Shown: positions 34,573 through 42,141 of the stretch, piece after piece
Position numbering within the stretch: position 1 is the stretch's first letter
Layout of the letters: the number at the start of each line of letters is the position of its first letter
Source of the DNA: Dokdonella_A ginsengisoli
GTDB taxonomy: Bacteria; Pseudomonadota; Gammaproteobacteria; Xanthomonadales; Rhodanobacteraceae
Direction of reading: 5' to 3'
DNA: 64,000 nucleotides
Assembly (NCBI RefSeq): GCF_042652785.1
Contig: NZ_JBHSHD010000017.1
Location: 1-64,000 of the forward strand
Notes under the pieces: model-generated
What the model was told of the DNA's origin: nothing
The model's input: only the letters and a program-made list of their open reading frames with translations
Databases searched by the model: none
Position numbers and translations under genes: made by a program

Positions 34573-34926
34573 ATGCAGCTCAAGACGATGTTCTCGCTGG
34601 CGCTGGCTTCCGCGCTGGCTTTCGGTTCCTGCGCGGCCTTCGCGGCCGACGGCACCAAGGCGCTGACGCCCCAGCAGCAGCGCATGAAGGACTGCAACGC
34701 CGAGGCCAAGACCAAGGCGCTGGCCGGCGCCGAGCGCAAGACCTTCATGAGCGCCTGCCTCAAGGGCGAAACGGTCGCCGCCGCGCCGGCGGCGAAGACG
34801 ACGCAGCAGGAGAAGATGAAGACCTGCAGCACCGAAGCGAAGACCAAGTCGCTGAAGGGTGCCGACCGCAAGTCCTTCATGAGCACCTGCCTCAAGAGCG
34901 ATTCCACCGCCGCGCCCGCACACTGA
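34573..34926 (+). CDS. PsiF-family periplasmic protein
   Basis: A 117-residue protein with signal peptide (LALASALAFGSCAAFA) and two PsiF repeats: MKDCNAEAKTKALAGAERKT followed by FMSACLK, and MKTCSTEAKTKSLKGADRKS followed by FMSTCLK. Each has a conserved pair of Cys. PsiF is phosphate-starvation-inducible in E. coli but its role is unknown. GGAGAAGGAG lies just before ATG, and a strong terminator follows. Confidence 0.9.
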   Translation: MQLKTMFSLALASALAFGSCAAFAADGTKALTPQQQRMKDCNAEAKTKALAGAERKTFMSACLKGETVAAAPAAKTTQQEKMKTCSTEAKTKSLKGADRKSFMSTCLKSDSTAAPAH

Positions 34927-34947
34927 CATCCGGTTTCGCAGGAACGG

Positions 34948-34976
34948 AAAGGGCCCGCTCGCGGGCCCTTTCTTTT
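34948..34976 (+). terminator. Rho-independent terminator after psiF
   Basis: AAAGGGCCCGC - TC - GCGGGCCCTTT followed by CTTTT. It is near-symmetric and may also stop the convergent proline iminopeptidase transcript, which ends 16 bases away. Confidence 0.85.
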
Positions 34977-34991
34977 GCGGCACCGCTGCGC

Positions 34992-35942
34992 TCAGCGGAA
35001 CCGGTCGGTCGCTTCGATCAGTTCGTGCGTGATGCCGGGTTCCAGCGCCGAATGCCCCGCGTCGGCGACGATGCGCAGGTCCGCCTCCGGCCAGGCGCGG
35101 TGCAGGTCCCAGGCGCTGCGCATTGGACAGACCACGTCGTAGCGCCCCTGCACGATCACCGCCGGAATCCGTTTCAGCCGGTGCGCGTCGCGCAGCAGCT
35201 GGTCGTCGGCGTCGAAGAAGCCGCCGTTGACGAAATAATGGTTCTCGATGCGCGCGAAGGCGAGTGCGAACTCGTCCTCGCCGGTGGCGGCGATGTGCGT
35301 CTCGTCCTGGAACAGGAAGCTCGTCGCGCCTTCCCAGGTCGACCACGCGCGCGCGGCCTCGATCCGCACCGCCGCGTCCGGGCTGGTCAGGCGGCGGTGG
35401 TAGGCGCTCATCAGGTCGCCGCGTTCGACCGCCGGAATCGGCTCCAGGTAGCGTTCCCACACGTCCGGGAAGATCGCGTCGCAGCCGCGCTGGTAGAACC
35501 ACTCCAGCTCCCAGCGGCGCAGCATGAAGATGCCGCGCAGCACGAGCTCGGTCACCCGCTCCGGATGAGTCTGCGCGTACGCCAGCGCGAGGGTCGAGCC
35601 CCAGGACCCGCCGAACACCTGCCAGCGATCGATGCCCAGACGCTCGCGCAGGCGCTCGATGTCGGCCACCAGATGCCAGGTTGTGTTGTCGGTCAGCTCG
35701 GCGTGCGGCGTCGAGCGTCCGCAGCCGCGCTGGTCGAACAGCACGATGCGGTAGCGCGCGGGATCGAAGAAGCGCCGCGTCTTCGGATTGCAGCCGGCGC
35801 CGGGACCGCCGTGCAGGAACACCACCGGCTTGCCGGCCGGATTGCCGCACTGCTCGTAGTACAGGCGATGCAGCGGCGACACCTGCAGGAAGCCGGTGTC
35901 GAACGGTTCGATATCGGGATACAACGTGCGGCGATCGGTCAT
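34992..35942 (-). CDS. pip: Proline iminopeptidase
   Basis: A 316-residue alpha/beta hydrolase that removes N-terminal proline from peptides (family S33). HGGPG at 44-48 forms the oxyanion hole, and the nucleophile Ser 113 is in GGSWGST. VQGRYDVVCP and GHSALE contribute the Asp and His. ATG of MTDRRTLYP is chosen because it starts the family N-terminus; the open frame extends 37 codons upstream. Confidence 0.95.
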   Translation of the reverse strand: MTDRRTLYPDIEPFDTGFLQVSPLHRLYYEQCGNPAGKPVVFLHGGPGAGCNPKTRRFFDPARYRIVLFDQRGCGRSTPHAELTDNTTWHLVADIERLRERLGIDRWQVFGGSWGSTLALAYAQTHPERVTELVLRGIFMLRRWELEWFYQRGCDAIFPDVWERYLEPIPAVERGDLMSAYHRRLTSPDAAVRIEAARAWSTWEGATSFLFQDETHIAATGEDEFALAFARIENHYFVNGGFFDADDQLLRDAHRLKRIPAVIVQGRYDVVCPMRSAWDLHRAWPEADLRIVADAGHSALEPGITHELIEATDRFR

Positions 35943-36105
35943 TCCGGCAATCCGTGGCAAGGCTCGGAGCGAAAGCGTCGCACGACGGATGCCGTTATTG
36001 AAGAGTGCGCACAGGGACGTGCGCTCTGGACCGCCAGGAGGAAGACAGCCCACGGGATGGGGATTTCCCTGCCGAAGCGGCTCGCAGGGACGCGAGCAAA
36101 AGCAA

Positions 36106-36182
36106 TGGTCGGGGCGGCCGGATTCGAACCGACGACCACCTGCCCCCCAGGCAGGTGCGCTACCAGGCTGCGCTACGCCCCG
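36106..36182 (-). tRNA. tRNA-Pro (anticodon GGG)
   Basis: The reverse strand begins CGGGGCGTAGCGCAGCCTGG, has anticodon loop CTGGGGG (GGG) and an encoded CCA. It is downstream of the ihfA-merR region, on the same strand. Confidence 0.96.
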
Positions 36183-36226
36183 AAGTAGTCGAAGTTCTCA
36201 ACTGTAGCAGATATGCGGCCCGTGGA

Positions 36227-36571
36227 TCAGTCTCGGCACGCACTCTGCTCGGCATGCCCCTTGGTCACTTCGGCAAAACAGTACCCGAGGCGAAGAAACG
36301 TCCCGTGACAGGTGCCGGTGACGACAGCCCCTTTCTCGACTCCCTTCGGAGCGACGCAGTAGCTTTCGCATTCGCTGCTGTCGCTGCAGGGTTTGCCGGC
36401 ATCGCCTGTCGGCATTTCGCACACTTCCGTCGGAGCCATGCCCATGCGCCGCCACGATCCACCGCGCGCGGCGCACTCTTCGGCCGTGGTCGGCGCACTG
36501 GCCGCCACGGTACCGGGGCCGACCGCCAAGATCAGGGCACATGCGAGCGCGGAGCGCACGAGAGAGCGCAT
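36227..36571 (-). CDS. Small secreted Cys-rich protein, unknown function
   Basis: A 114-residue protein with a signal peptide (ALACALILAVGPGTVAA). The mature part has eight Cys (33, 51, 62, 68, 72, 88, 98, 112), enough for four disulphides, in a pattern like EECAARGG, PCSDSSECESYC and GTCHG. I do not recognise a named family. It lies 12 bases after merR on the same strand, so it may be co-transcribed, but the start codon has no obvious ribosome-binding site. Confidence 0.6.
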   Translation of the reverse strand: MRSLVRSALACALILAVGPGTVAASAPTTAEECAARGGSWRRMGMAPTEVCEMPTGDAGKPCSDSSECESYCVAPKGVEKGAVVTGTCHGTFLRLGYCFAEVTKGHAEQSACRD

Positions 36572-36583
36572 TCTCGAAAGGCG

Positions 36584-36940
36584 TCAGCGGCGCAGGATCT
36601 GCAGCACTTCCTCCAGCTCCATGCGCACCTGGCGCACGATCTGGTGCGAGATCGTCGATTCGACCTTGGCCTGGGACCCTTCCAGCCGCTGGCGCGCGCC
36701 GGTGATGGTGAAACCCTGGTCGTACAGGAGCGAGCGGATCTGCCGGATCATCAGCACGTCGTGGCGCTGATAGTACCGGCGATTGCCGCGCCGCTTGACC
36801 GGCTTGAGGTTCGGGAACTCCTGCTCCCAGTAGCGCAGCACGTGCGGCTTCACGCCGCACAGCTCGCTGACCTCGCCGATCGTGAAATAGCGTTTGGCCG
36901 GTATGACCGGCAGTTCGCTATTGCTGCCCTGATCCAGCAT
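36584..36940 (-). CDS. MerR-family transcriptional regulator
   Basis: A 118-residue regulator. Winged helix-turn-helix at about 18-85: YFTIGEVSELCGVKPHVLRY, WEQEFPNLKPVKRRGNRRYY. The short C-terminal helix (VRQVRMELEEVLQILRR) is for dimerisation; no effector domain. It overlaps ihfA by 23 bases and closes the pheST-ihfA operon. This conserved MerR gene follows ihfA in many gammaproteobacteria; target genes unknown. Confidence 0.93.
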   Translation of the reverse strand: MLDQGSNSELPVIPAKRYFTIGEVSELCGVKPHVLRYWEQEFPNLKPVKRRGNRRYYQRHDVLMIRQIRSLLYDQGFTITGARQRLEGSQAKVESTISHQIVRQVRMELEEVLQILRR

Positions 36941-37220
36941 AGGCTTCGACCCGGACCTTGAGTTTCTGCCCCGGACGGAACGTCACCACGCGCCGGGCGG
37001 AGATCGGAATCTCCTCACCGGTCTTGGGGTTGCGCCCAGGACGCTGATTTTTGAATCGCAGGTCGAAATTGCCGAAACCCGACAGCTTCACCTGCTCCCC
37101 TTTCTCGAGCGCGTCGCGCACGACCTCGAAGAACGCGTCGACGAACTCTTTGGCTTCGCGCTTGTTGAGCCCCACGTCCAGAAACAGACGTTCGGCCATC
37201 TCCGCCTTCGTCAGCGCCAT
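36918..37220 (-). CDS. ihfA: Integration host factor subunit alpha
   Basis: A 100-residue DNA-bending protein forming a heterodimer with IhfB. MALTKAEMAERLF starts it; KLSGFGNFDLR and RPGRNPKTGEEIPI carry the beta-arm whose Pro intercalates in DNA. ATG begins one base after the pheT stop, with a GAGGATAGG ribosome-binding site inside the end of pheT. The order pheT-ihfA is classical. Confidence 0.97.
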   Translation of the reverse strand: MALTKAEMAERLFLDVGLNKREAKEFVDAFFEVVRDALEKGEQVKLSGFGNFDLRFKNQRPGRNPKTGEEIPISARRVVTFRPGQKLKVRVEAYAGSGQQ

Positions 37221-37221
37221 C

Positions 37222-39594
37222 CTATCCTCGCAACCTGGCCTTGCAACCGGACTCCAGCGCGGCAACGGCGAGAGCCACGCAGCGATCGGCATCCGGGTCC
37301 GTAAGCGTGCGGTAACGATCCTGCAAAATCAAGCCCATAGCGAGACTTTTGACACCCGATCCTAGATTGGCGCCGGCGTAGCGATCGAATAGCACGATGT
37401 CCGTCAAAGTTTCGCCAACGGCGGCCCGGATCGCCTTCTCGACCTCGGCGTAGGGCACCTCCTCCGGCAGCTCGAAGGACAGGTCGCGCCGCACGGACGG
37501 GAAGCGCGACAGCGGCTGCGCGGACGGCACCGCGCGGACGGCCAGCGCGTCGACGTCCAGCTCGAAGGCGTACACGTCGCCGCCGAGATCCAGCGTCCGG
37601 GCCAGGTTCGGATGCAGCGCCCCGACGTGGCCAAGCGTGCGGCCGTCGCGCAGGATCGCCGCGCTCTGGCCCGGATGCAGCCAAGGCTGCGTGGCCGGTT
37701 CGAACGAGAACTCCCGCTCGCTTCCGCTCAACGCGAACAGCGACTCGACGTCGCCCTTGACGTCGAAGAAGTCGAGCGCGCGCGCCGCTTCGCCCCACTG
37801 CTCGGCGACCGCGCCGCCGCAGGCGACGCCGGCGATGCGCGCCACCTCGCGCGGCCCCTCGGCTCCGGCGAAGTACGCCCGGCCGGTTTCGAACAGGCGC
37901 ACGCGCACCTGCTGGCGGCTGCGGTTGGCGGCCAGCGCCGCCACCAGTCCGGGCAGCAGGCTGGTGCGCATCACCGACAGCTCGGCGGAGAGCGGATTGG
38001 ACAGCGCGATCGAGTCCTCGGCCAGGTTCCAGGCCGCGAGCTGCGCGCCTTCGACGAAAGCGAAGGTGATCGCCTCGAGATAGCCGCGGGCGGCCAGCTG
38101 CTCGCGCAGCGCGGCCAGGCCGACGCGATCCTCGCGCAGCGACGGACCGACCAGCTCGCCGCTCGGCGCGCGGTCGGGAATGCGCTCGTAACCGTGGATG
38201 CGCGCCACTTCCTCGATCAGATCCTCCTCGATCGCGATGTCGAAGCGCGCGCTCGGCGGCGTCGCGCTCCAGCCTTCCGCGTCGGCGCGGACCGTCATGC
38301 CCAGGGCAGCGAGGATGCGTTCGACTTCGGCGTCCGGCACCCGGATGCCGAGCACGCGCTCGATGCGCGCGCGGCGCAGGCGCACCGGCGCACGCGCCGG
38401 CAGGTGTGCAGCGGACACCGCTTCGAGGATCGGACCGACCTCGCCGCCGCCGGCCTCCACGATCAGGCGCGCGGCGCGTTCGAGCGCGCGACGCGGCAGT
38501 TCCGGGTCGACGCCGCGCTCGAAGCGGTGGGCGGCGTCGGTGTGCATGCTGAGCCTGCGCGCGCGGCCGGCCAGCGCGGACGGAGCGAAATGCGCCGCTT
38601 CGAGGAAGACGTTCCTGGTCGCGGCGCCGATGCGCGTGTCCCAGCCGCCCATCAGCCCGGCCAGGGCGATCGGGCGATCGGCATCGGTGATGGCGAGGAA
38701 CTGCCCGTCCAGCGCAACCTCGCGCTCGTCGAGCAGGCGCAGCGTCTCGCCGGCGCGCGCGCGGCGCACGCCGATCGGTCCGTGCAGCGTGTCGGCGTCG
38801 AAGGCGTGCAGCGGCTGGCCGAGTTCCAGCATCACGTAGTTGGTCACGTCCACCAGCAGGCTGATCGGACGCAGGCCGCTGCGGCGCAGGCGCTCGCGCA
38901 TCCACGGCGGCGTCTGTGCCGCGGCGTCGAGCCCGGTGATGTAGCGGCCGCAGTAGCGCGGGCAGTCGGCCGGTGCGTCCAGGCGGATCTCGATGCGGCG
39001 GTCGGACTGCGCCGGCACGGCCTCGATCGCCAGCGGCGCGAACGGCACGTCGAAGGCGGCCGCGACGTCCCTGGCCAGGCCTTCCAGCGAAAGACAATCG
39101 GCGCGGTTGGGAGTCAGGCCGAGATCGAACACCGCGTCGGGCAGCCCGAGATAGTCGGCCAGCGGTGTGCCGACCGGCGCGTCGTCCGGCAGCTCGAGCA
39201 GGCCGGAGGCGTCGGCGTCCAGACCCAGCTCCTTCGCCGAGCACAGCATGCCGAACGACTCGACGCCGCGCAGCTTGGCCGCCTTGATCGAAAGCGTGCC
39301 GACCTGCGCGCCGACCTTGGCCAGGGGCGCCTTCAATCCGGGACGCGCGTTCGGCGCGCCGCAGACGATCTGCAGCGTCTGGCCGCCGGCGTCGACCTCG
39401 CACACCTGCAGGCGGTCGGCTTCGGGATGCTTCGCGCAGGTGACGATCCGCGCGACGACGACGCCGTCGAGCTGCGCGCCGAGCGGCTCGATGCTCTCGA
39501 CCTCGTGGCCGATCATGTCGAAGCGTTCCGCCAGCGTGGCGCGGTCGGCCTGCAGCGGCACCCGTTCGCGGAGCCAGTTCTCTGAAATCTTCAT
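37222..39594 (-). CDS. pheT: Phenylalanyl-tRNA synthetase beta subunit
   Basis: A 790-residue subunit of the alpha2-beta2 enzyme. Domains in order: MKISENWLRE start, tRNA-binding OB fold (about 40-150, VVARIVTCAKHPEADRLQVC), B3/B4 editing domain (about 210-380), B5 DNA-binding-like domain, a catalytic-like core and the C-terminal anticodon-binding FDX-ACB domain (LSRFPSVRRDLSFELPEEV). Full length; coupled to ihfA downstream. Confidence 0.97.
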   Translation of the reverse strand: MKISENWLRERVPLQADRATLAERFDMIGHEVESIEPLGAQLDGVVVARIVTCAKHPEADRLQVCEVDAGGQTLQIVCGAPNARPGLKAPLAKVGAQVGTLSIKAAKLRGVESFGMLCSAKELGLDADASGLLELPDDAPVGTPLADYLGLPDAVFDLGLTPNRADCLSLEGLARDVAAAFDVPFAPLAIEAVPAQSDRRIEIRLDAPADCPRYCGRYITGLDAAAQTPPWMRERLRRSGLRPISLLVDVTNYVMLELGQPLHAFDADTLHGPIGVRRARAGETLRLLDEREVALDGQFLAITDADRPIALAGLMGGWDTRIGAATRNVFLEAAHFAPSALAGRARRLSMHTDAAHRFERGVDPELPRRALERAARLIVEAGGGEVGPILEAVSAAHLPARAPVRLRRARIERVLGIRVPDAEVERILAALGMTVRADAEGWSATPPSARFDIAIEEDLIEEVARIHGYERIPDRAPSGELVGPSLREDRVGLAALREQLAARGYLEAITFAFVEGAQLAAWNLAEDSIALSNPLSAELSVMRTSLLPGLVAALAANRSRQQVRVRLFETGRAYFAGAEGPREVARIAGVACGGAVAEQWGEAARALDFFDVKGDVESLFALSGSEREFSFEPATQPWLHPGQSAAILRDGRTLGHVGALHPNLARTLDLGGDVYAFELDVDALAVRAVPSAQPLSRFPSVRRDLSFELPEEVPYAEVEKAIRAAVGETLTDIVLFDRYAGANLGSGVKSLAMGLILQDRYRTLTDPDADRCVALAVAALESGCKARLRG

Positions 39595-39651
39595 CGAGGA
39601 AATCTTCTTCTCTGCTCGTGGTTCCCGCTGGGCGGGAGCGGCGACACTGGA

Positions 39652-40659
39652 CTAGGCAAACTGCCGGAGGAAGCGCACGTCGTTCTCGAAGAACGCGCGC
39701 AGGTCGGTGACGCCGTAGCGCAGCATCGCCAGGCGCTCCACGCCCATGCCGAAGGCGAAGCCGGTGTAGCGCTCCGGATCGATGCCGCAGTTGCGCAAAA
39801 CTTCCGGATGCACCATGCCGCAGCCGAGCACTTCCAGCCAGCGCGAGCCGCCGTCGGGAAGCTCCCAGCGGATCACCACGTCGGCGCCGGGCTCGACGAA
39901 CGGGAAGAACGTCGGCTTGAACATCATCGTGAAGTCGCGATCGAAGAACGCGCGCAGGAATTCGCGCAGCGTGCCCTTCAGGTCCGCCATCGTCGAGGTC
40001 TCGTCGATCAGCAGGCCTTCGACCTGGTGGAACATCGGCGAGTGGGTCTGATCCGAATCGGAGCGGTAGACCTTGCCCGGCGCGATGATGCGGATCGGCG
40101 GCGTGCGGCCCTTGGCAGAGCGGATCTGCACCGGCGAGGTGTGCGTGCGCAGCAGGCGGGCGATCCCGTTCCGGTCCGGCTCGAACCAGAACGTGTCGTG
40201 CATGGTGCGCGCGGGGTGGTCCGGCGGGAAGTTCAGCGCGCCGAAGTTGTGCCAGTCGTCCTCGATCTCGGGGCCGTCGGCGACGTCGTAGCCGAGCCGC
40301 GCGAAGATCGAGACGATGCGGTCGAGCGCGCGCGTCAGCGGATGCAGGCTGCCGCGTTCGGCGCGGCGGCCGGGCAGGCTCACGTCGACGCGCTCGGAAG
40401 CCAGCCGGCGGTCGAGTTCGACCTGCTCGAGCGCGGCCTTGCGCAGCGCGATCGCTTCGGCGAGCCGCTCCTTGGCGCGATTGACCTCGGCTCCGCGCGC
40501 CTTGCGCTCCTCGGCGGGCAGTGCGCCCAGCGCCTTCAGCGCGGCGGTGACCGCACCGTTCTTGCCGAGCAGGGCGACGCGCAGCGCATCGAGCGACTCG
40601 AGCGAATCGGCGGCGGCGATCCGGTCGATCGATTGTTGGGGATCGTGCAACACATCCAT
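39652..40659 (-). CDS. pheS: Phenylalanyl-tRNA synthetase alpha subunit
   Basis: A 335-residue catalytic subunit. An N-terminal coiled coil (about 1-85) precedes the class II core, with motif 2-like RIIAPGKVYRSDSDQTHSPMF and motif 3 FGMGVERLAMLRYGV. HPLTRALDRIVSIFARLGYDV is the core start. It follows a terminator after rplT, so it may be expressed from its own promoter or by read-through. Confidence 0.97.
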   Translation of the reverse strand: MDVLHDPQQSIDRIAAADSLESLDALRVALLGKNGAVTAALKALGALPAEERKARGAEVNRAKERLAEAIALRKAALEQVELDRRLASERVDVSLPGRRAERGSLHPLTRALDRIVSIFARLGYDVADGPEIEDDWHNFGALNFPPDHPARTMHDTFWFEPDRNGIARLLRTHTSPVQIRSAKGRTPPIRIIAPGKVYRSDSDQTHSPMFHQVEGLLIDETSTMADLKGTLREFLRAFFDRDFTMMFKPTFFPFVEPGADVVIRWELPDGGSRWLEVLGCGMVHPEVLRNCGIDPERYTGFAFGMGVERLAMLRYGVTDLRAFFENDVRFLRQFA

Positions 40660-40680
40660 CGGCGATTTCCGAATGAATCA

Positions 40681-40718
40681 CAAAAAAAACGGGGAGGAGG
40701 CTCGGCCTCCTCCCCGCG
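40681..40718 (-). terminator. Terminator or attenuator between rplT and pheS
   Basis: On the minus strand: CGGGGAGGAGG, loop CCGAG, CCTCCTCCCCG, then eight T. Just upstream a second hairpin can form from GGTTCCTGC and GCAGGGACC (40726-40758). No leader peptide with a run of Phe codons is visible, so an E. coli pheM-like attenuator is not supported. Confidence 0.85.
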
Positions 40719-40790
40719 TATCTTCCGGTCCCTGCACGGCTTCGCCTCGCAGGAACCTTCGGTCCGTGCGCCCGGAACCGGGCGCCGCGA

Positions 40791-41150
40791 CTACGCCGCC
40801 AGGCTGGCCTTGGCCTTCTCCGCCAGGGCGCCGAACGCCTTGATGTCGTGCACGGCGATGTCGGCCAGCACCTTGCGGTCGAGCGTGATGCCGGCCTTCT
40901 TCAGGCCGTTCATCAGGCGGCTGTAGGACAGGCCGAACTGGCGGGCGCCCGCGTTGATGCGGACGATCCACAGCGCACGGAAATTGCGCTTCTTCTGCTT
41001 GCGGCCGATGTAGGCGTACTGGTGCGCCTTGGTGACGGCCTGCTTGGCGACGCGGAAAACCTTGCGGCGCGCGTTGTAGTAACCCTTGGCCTTGCCGAGG
41101 ATCTTCTTGTGACGACGGTGGGCGATGACGCCGCGCTTGACTCGTGCCAT
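40791..41150 (-). CDS. rplT: 50S ribosomal protein L20
   Basis: A 119-residue 23S rRNA-binding assembly protein. MARVKRGVIAHRRHKKILG and the core YAYIGRKQKKRNFRALWIVR are family signatures. In E. coli L20 represses rpmI-rplT translation. It follows rpmI by 12 bases. Confidence 0.98.
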   Translation of the reverse strand: MARVKRGVIAHRRHKKILGKAKGYYNARRKVFRVAKQAVTKAHQYAYIGRKQKKRNFRALWIVRINAGARQFGLSYSRLMNGLKKAGITLDRKVLADIAVHDIKAFGALAEKAKASLAA

Positions 41151-41162
41151 GGCTGCTTCTCC

Positions 41163-41360
41163 TTAGCTGTACGGCAGCATGCGCGAGACGCGGCCGGCGT
41201 CTTCCTTGCGCACATGGTTGGTGGCACGCAGACCGCGCTTACGCTTGGTCGCCTTCTTCGTCAGGATGTGGCTCTTGAACGCGTGGCCGCACTTGAACTT
41301 GCCGGACGCGGTCTTGCGGAACCGCTTGGCAGCGGCCCGGTTGGTCTTCATCTTGGGCAT
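41163..41360 (-). CDS. rpmI: 50S ribosomal protein L35
   Basis: A 65-residue basic protein; MPKMKTNRAAAKRFRKTASG, then HILTKKATKRKRGLR, is diagnostic. It lies between infC and rplT. The 214-base gap to infC is unusually long and filled with a palindromic repeat, so leader RNA structure here differs from the compact E. coli operon. Confidence 0.98.
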   Translation of the reverse strand: MPKMKTNRAAAKRFRKTASGKFKCGHAFKSHILTKKATKRKRGLRATNHVRKEDAGRVSRMLPYS

Positions 41361-41472
41361 GACTACTTCCTTCGTTGATTTTCGTTACTGGTCCGAGCGG
41401 TGGCCTTCGCCACGCTTTCCGTCCTGCTCGTTCCGGTTTGTGTTGAGCCGCGCGAAGCGGCCTCCTTGATGG

Positions 41473-41570
41473 TCTTCTCCCGATCAAGGGAGAAGGTGCC
41501 CCAAAGGGGCGGATGAGGGTTCCCGCAGGAGGTCCCTCACCTTTTCTCTCCCGCGAGCGGGAGAGGAAAA
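41473..41570. repeat. REP-like hairpin pair in the infC-rpmI gap
   Basis: CTTCTCCCGATCAAGGGAGAAG followed at about 60 bases by CTCTCCCGCGAGCGGGAGAG, with smaller palindromes between (GCCCCAAAGGGGC). Same family as 6629-6750. It lies just after the infC stop, where the next cistron's leader would be. Confidence 0.7.
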
Positions 41571-41574
41571 ACGG

Positions 41575-42099
41575 TTACTGCTTCTTCTTCGGCGCGATCA
41601 TCATGACCATCAGGCGCCCTTCCATGCGCGGGTACTGTTCGATCACCGCCTCCTCGACGATGTCGGCCGAGATCTTGTCGACCATCGCCCGTCCCAGCTC
41701 CTGATGGGCCATCTCGCGACCGCGGAAGCGGATCGTGATCTTGACCTTGTCGCCTTCCTCCAGGAACCGCCGCAGATTGCGCAACTTGATCGCGTAATCG
41801 CCGACGTCCGTGGTCGGGCGGAACTTCAGTTCCTTGATTTCCTGCTGCTTCTGCTTCTTCTTGGCCGCGTGCGCTTTCTTCTGCGTCTCGAACTTGAACT
41901 TGCCGAAGTCCATGATCCGGCACACCGGCGGATCGCCGTTGGGCTGGATCTCGACCAGATCCAGACCGGCTTCCTGGGCCATGGCCAGCGCTTCGTCGCG
42001 CGACAGGATGCCGACCTGCTCTCCTTCTGCTCCGATGACGCGAACTCGCGGAACGCGGATTTCCAGGTTCCTGCGGTTCGGCTTGCTGTCGGTGGCGAT
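41575..42099 (-). CDS. infC: Translation initiation factor IF-3 with ATC start codon
   Basis: A 174-residue initiation factor keeping ribosomal subunits apart and proofreading the start codon. Core motifs: NLEIRVPRVRVIG, GILSRDEALAMAQEAGLDLVEI, CRIMDFGKFKFE, KELKFRPTTDVGDY. The first ATG at 41980-41982 would remove the first 39 residues, including most of the N-domain. No ATG, GTG or TTG fits upstream; ATC at 42097-42099, seven bases after AGAGGA, gives (M)ATDSKPNRRN, matching the known family N-terminus. IF-3 genes use rare starts (ATT in E. coli) for autoregulation. Confidence 0.93.
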   Translation of the reverse strand: MATDSKPNRRNLEIRVPRVRVIGAEGEQVGILSRDEALAMAQEAGLDLVEIQPNGDPPVCRIMDFGKFKFETQKKAHAAKKKQKQQEIKELKFRPTTDVGDYAIKLRNLRRFLEEGDKVKITIRFRGREMAHQELGRAMVDKISADIVEEAVIEQYPRMEGRLMVMMIAPKKKQ

Positions 42100-42141
42100 A
42101 TGCGAATCCTCTTGGAGAAACGTTTCCCGGGACGGGCGGGG

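Noticed and set aside
40660..40790. A pheM-like leader peptide for pheST attenuation
   Set aside because: No short frame with clustered Phe codons precedes the hairpin.
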